DNA from: DATNBT01 sp964579765
Lineage (GTDB): Bacteria; Acidobacteriota; Vicinamibacteria; Vicinamibacterales; CAVVIG01
Length of the DNA stretch: 16,412 nt
Assembly (NCBI GenBank): GCA_964579765.1
Contig: CAZOIK010000421.1
Location: 1-16,412 of the forward strand
Direction of reading: 5' to 3'
Shown: piece after piece, positions 6,270 through 15,094 of the stretch
Layout of the letters: every line of letters starts with the position of its first letter
How positions within the stretch are numbered: position 1 is the stretch's first letter
Translations under genes and position numbers: made by a program
The notes under the pieces: generated by a model
Databases searched by the model: none
The model's input: only the letters and a program-made list of their open reading frames with translations
Told to the model about the DNA's origin: nothing

Positions 6270-7163
6270 TCACCACCGGACCTCAGGATGCAGAGCAGCG
6301 GCCAAGCGGCGTGTTGCGTCGGCCACGCGCGGGCCGGGGACGACGAATTCGTCGCCCGTGAGCGCGATCACGCGATGGTTTCTGACAGCCGGCACGGCGC
6401 CGAGCCGGTTCCATTGCGCGAGATCCGCGGCCTTGATCTCTTCGCTCGTATAGCGGAGCTCGACGATCACCTCGGGCGCACGCGCGAACACCATCTCGGT
6501 TGTCATGTCCACGGACTGACGACGAATGTCGGCCAGCACATCGTCGCCGCCTGCGATGTCGAGCATGTCGTGCAGAAAGCCGACCCCGCCGCTTGCGGCG
6601 ATGTTGCGCAGCGAGCCCGGCTCGCGGCCGAACACGAGCAGCGTCTTCGGCCGCCTCGCTCCGGCGACCCGGGCCCGGATGTCGGCAAGCTGGCGCTCGA
6701 TGCGGGACGCCAGCGCGTTCGCGGCCGGGCCGACGCCGACGCGCAAGCCGAGCGTACGGATCGTCTGTGTGATGTCGGCGAGACCGTGATGCTCGTACGA
6801 GTAGTACTGGATCTTCGCGCGATCGAGCCGGCGCTTGAGCTCCGTCTGCGTGCCGTACAGCACGACGAGGTCGGGGCGCATCTGCAGGATCTGCTCGACG
6901 TTCGGATCCACGAGCGCGCCCACGCGCGGCAGGTGCTGCGCCTCCGGCGGATGGCGGTCGTAGGTGCCGATCGCGATCACGCGGTCGCCCGCGCCCATGG
7001 AGAACAGCATCTCGGTGGTTGAAGGGATGATCGAGATGATCCGCCGCGCGTCCGCGGAGAGGAGTGCCGGCAGCAGCAATAGCAGCAGTAGGGCGGTCCT
7101 TCTAGGGCCGCCGGTGCTCCGGCGGCAGCCCTGAAAGGGCCGCCCGACATCGGATGCGATCAT
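6270..7163 (-). CDS. btuF: BtuF, periplasmic vitamin B12-binding protein
   Basis: A 297-residue substrate-binding protein for the B12 ABC importer. Landmarks are RRIISIIPSTTEMLFSMG (about 40-57), GTYDRHPPEAQHLPRVG, a DLVVLYGTQ strand, and a second lobe with IAASGGVGFLHDMLDIAGGDDV. The start ATG overlaps the btuC stop as ATGA, strong evidence of coupling. The hydrophobic core of the signal peptide is at residues 24-37 (ALLLLLLLPALLSA). The 20 or so residues before it are encoded by a REP-like two-hairpin element, which also supplies the two arginines just before the core. This gives an unusually long N-region. No downstream ATG offers a shorter signal peptide. The next gene on the transcript is the Dph6-like one. 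Confidence 0.9.
   Translation of the reverse strand: MIASDVGRPFQGCRRSTGGPRRTALLLLLLLPALLSADARRIISIIPSTTEMLFSMGAGDRVIAIGTYDRHPPEAQHLPRVGALVDPNVEQILQMRPDLVVLYGTQTELKRRLDRAKIQYYSYEHHGLADITQTIRTLGLRVGVGPAANALASRIERQLADIRARVAGARRPKTLLVFGREPGSLRNIAASGGVGFLHDMLDIAGGDDVLADIRRQSVDMTTEMVFARAPEVIVELRYTSEEIKAADLAQWNRLGAVPAVRNHRVIALTGDEFVVPGPRVADATRRLAAALHPEVRW
7088..7148. repeat. REP-like two-hairpin element inside the btuF 5' coding region
   Basis: The element starts GTAGGGCGG and contains GGCGGTCC/GGGCCGCC (7092-7099 with 7105-7112), a perfect 8-bp central pair GCCGCCGG/CCGGCGGC (7107-7114 with 7119-7126), and a distal hairpin at 7121-7144. The architecture matches the intergenic elements at 13185 and 14417: GTAG, hairpin, short linker, second hairpin. 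Here it is translated as the first part of BtuF, starting 15 bases into the gene. Confidence 0.8.
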
Positions 7164-8156
7164 CGTCCTCGAAACAACAGCCACAGGAAAAACGGCCCTC
7201 CGATGATTGCCGTGATGATGCCGACCGGCATCTCGACCGGCGCGACAATGGTGCGCGCGATCAGGTCGCACACGATGAGGAACGACGCGCCGAAGAGCGC
7301 CGATGCGGGCAGCACCAGCCGGTGGTCGGCGCCCACAATCAGCCGGACCATGTGCGGGACGATGATGCCGACGAAGAGGACAGGGCCGCCCAGCGAGACG
7401 GCCGCGCCGGCCGAGAGCGAGGCGCTGACCAGCGCGACGCGCTCCGTCCGCACAAGGTCCACGCCGCGCGCCTCGGCCGCGTCCTCGCCGAGGCTCACGA
7501 GATCCAGCACGCGAGGCAGCGTCGCGAAGCCGACGCACGCGATGCCGAACGGTACGAGCGACGCCACGATTGGCGAATAGCTCCCGACGTCGAGCGATCC
7601 CATCAGCCACTGCACGGTGCGGAACGTGTCGGTGACGTCGGCGAGGTACTGAATGAATCGGCCCGCGGCATTCAACAAGGCCGCGATCGCGATCCCGCCG
7701 AGCAGCAGCACGGTGCTCGACGTGCCCCGGCGTCTGGCGAGCGAGAGCCCGAAGACGATCACTAGGGCCCCAATCGCGCCGGCAAAACTCGTCAGCGGGA
7801 CAACGGAGACGCCGAGCAGGGTGAAGTCCGAGTGGGCGGTCAGCGCGAGCATCGCGCCGAGCGTCGCGCCGGCGGAGACGCCGAGCGTGTCGGGCGCCGC
7901 GAGCGGATTGCGCAGCAACGCCTGGAACACGACGCCCGACATCGCGAGGCCCGCGCCGACGACGGCCGCGGCCGCGACGCGCGGCAGCCGCGCGATGAAG
8001 AACACCTGCGCGTCCACGTTGTCCGCGAACGGAATCGACCGATCGAAGACGCGCGACAGGTGAATCGTCGTGCTGCCCGCGAGCGGCGCCAGCAGCACGA
8101 CGAGGACCGTCAGCGCGCCGAAGCCGACAAGCGTCAGCGCCAGCCGGGCGCGGACG

Positions 8157-8173
<17 letters not shown>
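7160..8173 (-). CDS. btuC: BtuC, cobalamin ABC transporter permease
   Basis: A 337-residue FecCD-type inner-membrane permease, full family length and hydrophobic throughout with roughly nine to ten helices. The recognisable block is RLPRVAAAAVVGAGLAMSGVVFQALLRNPLAAPDTLGVSAGA (given in pieces: RLPRVAAAAVVGAGLA, then FQALLRNPLAAPDTLG). It would form the translocation channel with BtuD. The start is a TTG at 8173, inside the last codons of btuD. An in-frame TGA lies five codons upstream of it, so translation cannot begin earlier, and the overlap with btuD is 17 bases. The stop overlaps btuF as ATGA. Family members also move haem or siderophores, but the cobalamin riboswitch and btuB support cobalamin. 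Confidence 0.92.
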
Positions 8174-8939
<766 letters not shown>

Positions 8940-9000
8940 GAAACTCGCCACCGCCGAGGACGCCGAGCATTCATAAGAAAACCTCAGCGGTTGACATTTC
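8940..9000. other. btuB-btuD intergenic spacer
   Basis: The spacer is 61 bases. It contains two close copies of a GCCGAG motif (in CCGCCGAGGACGCCGAG on the plus strand) and an AT-rich patch. I see no terminator, no promoter in the operon direction and no second riboswitch, so btuD is expected to be transcribed from the btuB leader. Confidence 0.4.
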
Positions 9001-11232
9001 TCAAAACCTCACCCGCAGTCCGCCCCGCCACGCCCGCTCGAGCGCCGGGTAGCCGAGCGGCTGCATGTAGATCGCGTTCGTCAGGTTGTCCACGGCCACC
9101 GTGGCCGACAGCTTCGCCGTCAGCTTGTACGCCCCGCGCGCGTTCCACGTCGAGAAGCCGCCGCCGACGAGCAGCGGCGGGACGAGCGAGACGAAGTCGC
9201 TGTCCACGTAGTGGCCGACGAAGACGCCGTCCAGATCGATCGTCAGCCGCGTGTCGTGCCACGTCAGCAAGGCGTAGCCGGAGTGCGTCGGCCGGCGGAA
9301 CAGCGGCTGCCCGGCCTGCAGCACCGGGCTGAACTCCGACGTGCTGTCCACGATGACCGAGTCGAGATACGTGTAGCCGAGGCGGCCGCGCAGGTTGCGG
9401 TGCGGCGCGACCTCGAGCGCCGTCTCCAGGCCATGCGCGCGGGTCAGGCCGATGTTGAAATACTCGGACGCGAACGTCACCGGATCGGTCGTGACGGTGG
9501 TGATCAGATTGCGATACTCGTTGTCGAACCACGTGGCCGTGATCTTGACGCGATCGGCCGCGAACCGTTGCTCGACGCCAACCTCCGCCGTGCGCGCGCG
9601 CTCCGGCTTCAGACCCGGGTTCCCGAGAAAGTACGGCGACAGGCTGAACGACTGCAGCAGCGTCGGCTCCTTGATGCCGAGGCCCGCGTTCGCATGCACT
9701 GTCGTCGTTCCGAGCACAGCAGGGCCGGCGTTGCCCTGATGCACGATCACGGCAATCGACCCGCGTGGAACGGCGGCGGTGCCGAAGCTCGCGTTCTTCT
9801 CGATGCGGCCGCCGGCGGTGACGAACACGCGCGGCCACAGCGCCTGATGCTCGATCGACCAGCCGAAGTTGTCGCGCGACGGCGACGTCGTCGTCCCCGC
9901 GAGGCGATCGTCGAGCTCCGCGCGTTCGCCGTCCCAGTCCGCGAGCAGCGTCAACATCTGGCTGCCGTGTGCGGCGTCGTTCGCCAGCTTCCAGTCGGCC
10001 TGATAGCTGGCGTGATGACGCTGCAGCTTCGTCAGGCTGTCGAACGTGAAGTCTGAAAACGCGAACGGCGCATGCGCGCCACCGAACGACGGTGTGTACG
10101 GAGGGTCGGCGACGAGATCCGTTGACTGTTGATTCGACAGGCTCACCGAGTAGCTCGCGCGCTGGCGGAACGTCGGCGTGGCCTGCTGGTCGAACGAGAC
10201 GCCGGCGACGCCGTCGTGGCGCTTGAAGAAGGCGTCGAGGTCTGGCCGCTCGAAGGCCGTCTGTCCCGGCGTGCCGGTGCGCTCGAATTCGCCGCGTCCG
10301 ATCACGCGCAGCGTCGTGCGATCGTCCAGCGTGATGCCGACGTTGGCGAAGACGGTCGAGTTGTCGTAGCTGTCGTTCGGCACCTGGTTGTCGGTCGTCA
10401 ACCCGGCGGCGCCGAGCGCGTAGTCGAGCCGCCCGGACGCGCCCGACACGCTGGCGTCGCCTCGCGAGGTGCCGAACGATCCGCCTTCGACGAAGCCCGA
10501 GACGTGCGGCTGCGGATCACGCCGGTCCGCGCGCTTCGACACCAGCTGGATGACGCTCGCCATCGCGTCGGATCCGAAGAGCGCCGACTGTGCGCCGCGG
10601 ACGATCTCGACGCGTTCCAGGCCCTCAGTCGTCACGTTGCCGAAGTTGAACGTGCCGCCCGGCTCGTTGAGCGGAATCCCGTCGAGCAGCACCTTGTTGT
10701 AGTTGCTCTCGCCGCCGCGGACGAAGAGCGACGTGACCGATCCCGGCGTGCCGGTGCGAAGCACCATCACGCCGGGTGAGGTCTGCAGCAGATCGGCGAC
10801 GAGCGGCTGCTGTCGCTCTTCCAGATCCTCCGCCGTGAACGTGGTCACGCTCGCGCCGACCTGGCTGGCGGGCGCTTCGGTGCGCGTCGCCGTCACGACG
10901 ACCGTCTCTGCGATTGGCGCGACCTCGAGGACGATCGTCAGCGGCGCGTCGGAGCACGGCACGGCCGCCGGTTCGAAGCCGGTGAGCGACGCGGACACGC
11001 GGCAGCCGGGCGAGGACGGCGTGGCTGCGATCTCGAAGCGTCCCGCTTCGTCCGCGAAGGTGTGCGACGTCTCGCCGCCGGCGTCGAGCGCGCGTACTTC
11101 AGCGCGCGGCAGCGGACGTCCGGTCCGATCGACGACGACACCGGAGAGCGAGCCGGCGCCGAAGACGGTGGAGCTGGCGAGGGCGAGGGTGAGGAGCGAG
11201 AACGAGAGAACGGACGAGGGCGATGACGGCAT
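9001..11232 (-). CDS. btuB: BtuB, TonB-dependent cobalamin outer-membrane receptor
   Basis: A 743-residue TonB-dependent receptor. Order of domains: signal peptide (about 1-27, ending near VFGAG), a carboxypeptidase-regulatory-like beta domain (about 29-103, LSGVVVDRTGRPLPRAEV), a TonB box (about 109-118, ETVVVTATRT), a plug with LFVRGGESNYNKVLLDGIPLNE (about 169-190) and VEIVRGAQSALFGSDA (208-223), and a beta-barrel ending in the aromatic residue of GGLRVRF. It is longer than E. coli BtuB mainly because of the extra N-terminal domain. The signal peptide has no Lys/Arg before its core, which is odd. The ATG at 11232 is set by an AAAGGAG site five bases upstream; the open frame continues upstream to 11883 but that part is antisense to yjbQ and the riboswitch. 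The riboswitch leader supports cobalamin as ligand. Confidence 0.92.
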   Translation of the reverse strand: MPSSPSSVLSFSLLTLALASSTVFGAGSLSGVVVDRTGRPLPRAEVRALDAGGETSHTFADEAGRFEIAATPSSPGCRVSASLTGFEPAAVPCSDAPLTIVLEVAPIAETVVVTATRTEAPASQVGASVTTFTAEDLEERQQPLVADLLQTSPGVMVLRTGTPGSVTSLFVRGGESNYNKVLLDGIPLNEPGGTFNFGNVTTEGLERVEIVRGAQSALFGSDAMASVIQLVSKRADRRDPQPHVSGFVEGGSFGTSRGDASVSGASGRLDYALGAAGLTTDNQVPNDSYDNSTVFANVGITLDDRTTLRVIGRGEFERTGTPGQTAFERPDLDAFFKRHDGVAGVSFDQQATPTFRQRASYSVSLSNQQSTDLVADPPYTPSFGGAHAPFAFSDFTFDSLTKLQRHHASYQADWKLANDAAHGSQMLTLLADWDGERAELDDRLAGTTTSPSRDNFGWSIEHQALWPRVFVTAGGRIEKNASFGTAAVPRGSIAVIVHQGNAGPAVLGTTTVHANAGLGIKEPTLLQSFSLSPYFLGNPGLKPERARTAEVGVEQRFAADRVKITATWFDNEYRNLITTVTTDPVTFASEYFNIGLTRAHGLETALEVAPHRNLRGRLGYTYLDSVIVDSTSEFSPVLQAGQPLFRRPTHSGYALLTWHDTRLTIDLDGVFVGHYVDSDFVSLVPPLLVGGGFSTWNARGAYKLTAKLSATVAVDNLTNAIYMQPLGYPALERAWRGGLRVRF

Positions 11233-11236
11233 CGGG

Positions 11237-11260
11237 CTCCTTTCGGCGTCTGTCGCGCCG
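11237..11260 (-). promoter_or_regulatory. btuB ribosome-binding site with abutting hairpin
   Basis: On the minus strand a CGGCG/CGCCG hairpin (11260-11256 with 11248-11244) sits directly before the AAAGGAG site (11243-11237). No U-run follows, so it does not look like an intrinsic terminator. Together with the riboswitch this suggests control at translation initiation. Confidence 0.5.
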
Positions 11261-11267
11261 AGAAAAG

Positions 11268-11470
11268 AACGCTCCCGATGGCCAGGTGTCCTGACTCGCG
11301 GATCGACGCGACGTGTCCGTCTTCCCATCCGCCTAGGCTCCCTGCGATCGACCGGAGCATCGGCGAGACAGTGACTGCTCGTCTGAGCGATGACACGCCG
11401 CTCCCCGCTTACAGTGGCGAGACCGTGTGGGCTTTTCACCCACTTCCGCTCGGCCGCCGGGAGTGCGTTT
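11268..11470 (-). ncRNA. Cobalamin riboswitch controlling the btu operon
   Basis: The minus-strand leader carries the conserved cobalamin-riboswitch elements in order: GTGGGTGAAAAGCCCACACGG, then CGCCACTGTAAGCGGGGAGC, an internal variable stem region, GGATGGGAAGACGGAC, and the B12 box GAGTCAGGACACCTGGCC at about 11298-11280. A closing P1 helix can be drawn between minus-strand AACGCACTCCCG (11469-11458) and CGGGAGCGTT (11277-11268), which sets the limits. Binding of cobalamin would be expected to lower expression of btuB and the genes after it. The lack of a poly-U terminator downstream points to translational control of btuB, with possible polar effects on the coupled genes. Confidence 0.95.
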
Positions 11471-11481
11471 GTGCGGACCTG

Positions 11482-11487
11482 AGTATA
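11482..11487 (-). promoter_or_regulatory. -10 box TATACT for the btu operon
   Basis: Minus-strand TATACT (11487-11482) lies about a dozen bases before the 5' strand of the riboswitch P1 helix, predicting a transcript start near 11475. No good -35 hexamer is seen at normal spacing. Confidence 0.5.
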
Positions 11488-11495
11488 AGCCAGTG

Positions 11496-11525
11496 TTGCG
11501 ACTGGCGCGCGGTTGTGCGTAACAT
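11496..11525 (+). promoter_or_regulatory. Possible promoter for yjbQ-mqnE
   Basis: TTGCGA (11496-11501) and TAACAT (11520-11525) are separated by 18 bases on the plus strand. Each hexamer matches the sigma-70 consensus at four of six positions. It lies back to back with the btu operon promoter. The match is modest and other AT-rich hexamers nearby could serve. Confidence 0.3.
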
Positions 11526-11569
11526 AACTCGATCGTGTGCTAGTAACTTCAACATTCGAGAGGACTTTC

Positions 11570-12076
11570 ATGAGCAAGAGCTCGACCGTCACCGTCCGCG
11601 AACGGCCCGTCGAAGAGGTCGCGTCCGCGAAGACTGGCGGTCTCACGATCCACGGTGAGACGATCGTGATTGCGACCGACGAGCGCATCGAGCTGGTCGA
11701 TCTCACCAATCGGGTCATGGAGTTCGTGCGGACGTTCAACATCAAGGAAGGGCTCGTCAACCTCTGGTCGATGCACACGACCTGCGCGCTCTTCATCAAC
11801 GAATTCCAGACGGCGCTGCTCTCCGACATCAAGCGGTTTCTCGAGGAGATGGTCGCGCGCGACGCCGAGTGGCTGCACAACAACCCGGATCACTCCGATT
11901 GCGATCGCGCCAACGCGGACTCACACCTGCGCGCGCTCCTGCTCGGTCACAGCCTGACGCTGCAGGTCAGCGGCGGAGAAGTGGTGCTCGGCCAGTGGCA
12001 GCGGATTCTGATGGCCGAGCTCGACGGCCCGCGTGCCCGCTCGCTCCGTGTCCAGTTGTGGGGTGTCGGGAGTTAG
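11570..12076 (+). CDS. yjbQ: YjbQ/UPF0047 family protein (secondary thiamine-phosphate synthase type)
   Basis: A 168-residue protein of the UPF0047 family. Diagnostic motifs are MHTTCALFINE (68-78), HSDCDRANADSHLRALLLG (108-126), LGQWQRI (140-146) and ELDGPRAR (150-157). The conserved histidines and acidic residues in the first two form the family's putative metal site. E. coli YjbQ shows weak thiamine-phosphate synthase activity in genetic tests, but the physiological role is unsettled. The ATG at 11570 follows a GAGAGGA site by five bases, so the longer open frame from 11537 is not used. mqnE starts five bases after its stop, so the two probably share a transcript. It is divergent from the btu operon. 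Confidence 0.9.
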   Translation: MSKSSTVTVRERPVEEVASAKTGGLTIHGETIVIATDERIELVDLTNRVMEFVRTFNIKEGLVNLWSMHTTCALFINEFQTALLSDIKRFLEEMVARDAEWLHNNPDHSDCDRANADSHLRALLLGHSLTLQVSGGEVVLGQWQRILMAELDGPRARSLRVQLWGVGS

Positions 12077-12081
12077 ATCGA

Positions 12082-13179
12082 ATGCGTGAGCGCCTTCATA
12101 ACGCCGGCCTCCTCGACATCGCCGACAAGCTCGACGCCGGGGTCCGTCTCACGCTCGAGGACGGCGTCCGGCTGTTCGAGACGCCTGATCTCCTGACGCT
12201 CGGCTGGCTCGCCAATCGCGAGCGCGAGAAGCGGCACGGCGCGCGCGCGTTCTACAACTACAACATCCGGATCGAAGCGACGAACGTCTGCGTCGCGAGC
12301 TGCATGTTCTGCTCGTTCGCGCGGTTGAAACCCGGCGACGCCGACGCCTACACCATGTCGCTCGACGAGACGTGGGACAAGCTGCGGCGCCGCGCGGCGC
12401 AGCCGCTCACCGAGGTCCACGTCGTCAACGGACTGCACCCGGATCTGCCGTTCAGCTACTACACGGACATGCTGCGCGGCTTCAAGCGCATCCGGCCAAA
12501 CATTCACTTGAAGTGCTTCACGGCGATCGAGATCGCGTTCTTCGCCGAGCTCTACGGCATGACCGACGAGCAGGTGCTGCGCGCGCTGATGGACGCGGGA
12601 CTCGACTCGCTGCCCGGCGGCGGCGCCGAGATCTTCGCAGAGCGCGTGCGCGCGAAGATCTGCCACGACAAGGCGGACGCGGATCGCTACCTCTCGATTC
12701 ACGGCCTCGCGCATCGGCTCGGCATGAAGACGAACGTGACGATGCTCTACGGGCACATCGAGACGAACGAGGAGCGCGTCGATCACATGCTGCGCGCGCG
12801 CGCGCAGCAGGACAGGACCGGCGGGTTTCAGGCGTTCATCCCGCTGGCGTTCCATCCCGACAACAACCAGCTGCGGAAGCTGCCGGCGCCGAGCGCCGCC
12901 GAGACGCTGCGCGTGCACGCCGTGTCGCGGCTGATGCTCGACAACGTCGATCACATCAAGGCGTTCTGGGTGGCGACGGGTGTTGAGGTGGCCCAGACGG
13001 CCCTGTGGTTCGGCGCCGACGACCTCGACGGTACCGTGCAGGAAGAGAAGATTTACCACATGGCCGGCTCGACGGTGCCCGAGGCCATGACGACCCGCGA
13101 GATTTCCCGCCTGATTCGCGCCGCCGGCCGCGAGCCTGTGGAACGCGACACCTTCTACAACGTCGTCGCCCCCGCGTGA
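12082..13179 (+). CDS. mqnE: MqnE, aminofutalosine synthase
   Basis: A 365-residue radical SAM enzyme of the futalosine pathway, which makes menaquinone from chorismate. MqnE joins 3-(1-carboxyvinyloxy)benzoate to SAM to give aminofutalosine. The cluster motif is C70-x3-C74-x2-C77 in NVCVASCMFCSF. Other family blocks are PGGGAEIFAERVRAKI, MLYGHIET, TGGFQAFIPLAFHP, and DHIKAFWVATG near the C-terminus. The last supports MqnE over the related cyclase MqnC. I chose ATG at 12082, five bases after the yjbQ stop, with GGGAG overlapping the end of yjbQ. The open frame extends upstream through yjbQ but that part is a shadow. No other mqn genes are in the window. A REP-like element follows. Confidence 0.93.
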   Translation: MRERLHNAGLLDIADKLDAGVRLTLEDGVRLFETPDLLTLGWLANREREKRHGARAFYNYNIRIEATNVCVASCMFCSFARLKPGDADAYTMSLDETWDKLRRRAAQPLTEVHVVNGLHPDLPFSYYTDMLRGFKRIRPNIHLKCFTAIEIAFFAELYGMTDEQVLRALMDAGLDSLPGGGAEIFAERVRAKICHDKADADRYLSIHGLAHRLGMKTNVTMLYGHIETNEERVDHMLRARAQQDRTGGFQAFIPLAFHPDNNQLRKLPAPSAAETLRVHAVSRLMLDNVDHIKAFWVATGVEVAQTALWFGADDLDGTVQEEKIYHMAGSTVPEAMTTREISRLIRAAGREPVERDTFYNVVAPA

Positions 13180-13184
13180 CACAT

Positions 13185-13236
13185 GTAGTGCAGGCCTCAG
13201 GCCTGCCGTGCACGCAGACCTAAAGGTCTGCACGAC
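13185..13236. repeat. REP-like two-hairpin element after mqnE
   Basis: Starts GTAGTGCAGG. Hairpin one is GCAGGCC-TCA-GGCCTGC (13190-13206) and hairpin two is GCAGACC-TAAA-GGTCTGC (13214-13231), with a short GTGCAC-type linker and a CACGAC end. It starts five bases after the mqnE stop and ends before the nadA -10 box. It may stabilise or end the mqnE transcript, although no U-run follows. Confidence 0.85.
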
Positions 13237-13246
13237 ATCGATTAGA

Positions 13247-13252
13247 TATAAT
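13247..13252 (+). promoter_or_regulatory. -10 box TATAAT for nadA
   Basis: A perfect TATAAT lies 14 bases before the nadA ATG, which predicts a leader of only about seven bases. No Shine-Dalgarno is evident. The expected -35 region falls inside the REP-like element and has no clear match. Confidence 0.55.
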
Positions 13253-13266
13253 CAAGGTTTGGACCC

Positions 13267-14403
13267 ATGGCCACGCTGCTGCCTGTCCTGACGGCCTACG
13301 AAAAGGAACATTTGTCCGAGCGCCAGCCTCTGCCTGAGCAGTATCTGGGGCTGTCGGACGAGGAGATGGACGCGCGCATCGCGGCCGCGCGCAAGGCGCT
13401 CGGCCGGCGCGTCGTGATCCTGGGGCACCACTACCAGCGCGACGAGGTCATCAAGTTCGCCGACTACACCGGCGACTCGTTCAAGCTGGCCGGCGAAATC
13501 GCGAAGCATCCGGACGCCGAGTTCATCGTCTTCTGCGGCGTGCACTTCATGGCGGAGAGCGCCGACGTACTGAGCGCGCCGCACCAGCAGGTCATCCTGC
13601 CGGATCTCGCCGCTGGCTGCTCGATGGCCGACATGGCGTCGCCCGAACAGCTCGAGATGTGCTGGAACGATCTCGAGCAGATGGGCGTGGGCTCGGTCGT
13701 GCCCGTCACGTACATCAACTCTGCCGCGTCCATCAAAGCCTTCTGCGGCGAACGCGGCGGCGTCGTCTGCACCTCGTCGAACGCCGCGGCGGCGCTGAAG
13801 TGGGCGTGGGAGCGAGGCGAGCGTGTCCTGTTCCTGCCCGACCAGCATCTGGGTCGCAACACGGCGTTCAAGATGGGCGTCCCGCTCGACGAGATGGTCG
13901 TGTGGGACCCGGAGGAGATTTTCGGCGGCCTCGATCCCGAGGACGTCAAGCGCGCGCGCATCATCCTGTGGAAGGGGCACTGCTCGGTCCACACGCGCTT
14001 TACCGTGCGGCAAATCGAAAACCTGCGCGCGCAGCATCCCGGACTTCGCGTCATCGTGCATCCCGAGGTGCCGTGGGACGTCGTGCAGGCGGCCGACGAC
14101 GCGGGATCGACGGAGTACATCATCCGGACCGTGAAGAACAGCCCCGCGGGATCGGTCTGGGCGGTCGGCACCGAGATTCACCTCGTCAACCGCCTCGCGC
14201 GCGAGGTCGCGCCCGAGCGGACGGTGCTCTCGCTCGATCAGTTCGGCTGCCTCTGCTCGACGATGTTCCGCGTGTCGCCGAACCATCTGCTCTGGACGCT
14301 CGAGGGTCTGGTCGCCGGCGAGGTCCACAACCGCATTGTCGTCGCCGACGCGGAGAAGCACTGGACCAAGGTCGCGCTCGATCGCATGCTCTCGATTCCA
14401 TAA
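13267..14403 (+). CDS. nadA: NadA, quinolinate synthase
   Basis: A 378-residue quinolinate synthase A, which condenses iminoaspartate with dihydroxyacetone phosphate on a [4Fe-4S] cluster in de novo NAD synthesis. Motifs are ILGHHYQRDEV (51-61), ADYTGDSF, FCGVHFMAESA, LPDLAAGCSMADM with C118, VTYINSAASIKAFCG, TSSNA, LPDQHLGRN, and WKGHCSVHTRF with C239. The third cluster cysteine is in GCLCSTMFR, where C330 fits the usual CxxM spacing better than C328. Length fits the longer, Bacillus-like class. nadB and nadC are not adjacent. The gene has its own -10 box and lies between two REP-like elements, so it is probably transcribed alone or with sodA. Confidence 0.95.
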   Translation: MATLLPVLTAYEKEHLSERQPLPEQYLGLSDEEMDARIAAARKALGRRVVILGHHYQRDEVIKFADYTGDSFKLAGEIAKHPDAEFIVFCGVHFMAESADVLSAPHQQVILPDLAAGCSMADMASPEQLEMCWNDLEQMGVGSVVPVTYINSAASIKAFCGERGGVVCTSSNAAAALKWAWERGERVLFLPDQHLGRNTAFKMGVPLDEMVVWDPEEIFGGLDPEDVKRARIILWKGHCSVHTRFTVRQIENLRAQHPGLRVIVHPEVPWDVVQAADDAGSTEYIIRTVKNSPAGSVWAVGTEIHLVNRLAREVAPERTVLSLDQFGCLCSTMFRVSPNHLLWTLEGLVAGEVHNRIVVADAEKHWTKVALDRMLSIP

Positions 14404-14416
14404 GACGCTCTGATTC

Positions 14417-14468
14417 GTAGGGCGGGCCTTTCAGGCTCGCCAACCGTGCAGACTCCGACGGTCTGCCC
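14417..14468. repeat. REP-like two-hairpin element after nadA
   Basis: Starts GTAGGGCGGGCC. Hairpin one is GGCGGGCCTTTCAGGCTCGCC (14421-14441, one token split by a TTTC loop) and hairpin two is GCAGAC-TCCGACG-GTCTGC (14448-14466). It has the same order as the copies at 13185 and 7088. It begins 14 bases after the nadA stop and ends before the sodA ribosome-binding site. Confidence 0.8.
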
Positions 14469-14488
14469 TCTTGCCTGGAGGTAACTCG

Positions 14489-15088
<600 letters not shown>

Positions 15089-15094
15089 GGACCG

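Noticed and set aside
7707..7730. Repeat-like GC-rich stretches as a possible CRISPR array
   Set aside because: No regularly spaced direct repeats with unique spacers occur anywhere in the window; only hairpin elements and one short tandem repeat were found.
11233..11883. N-terminal extension of btuB to 960 residues
   Set aside because: The extra part covers the riboswitch and the antisense of yjbQ. The ATG at 11232 has a strong ribosome-binding site and starts a signal peptide.
13190..13231. Intrinsic terminator after mqnE
   Set aside because: The hairpins are strong but no U-run follows, and the structure matches the other REP-like copies, including one inside a gene. Repeat element is the better call.
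12073..14361. Long minus-strand frames opposite mqnE and nadA
   Set aside because: They are antisense shadows of well-supported enzymes and have low-complexity Arg/Val/His composition.
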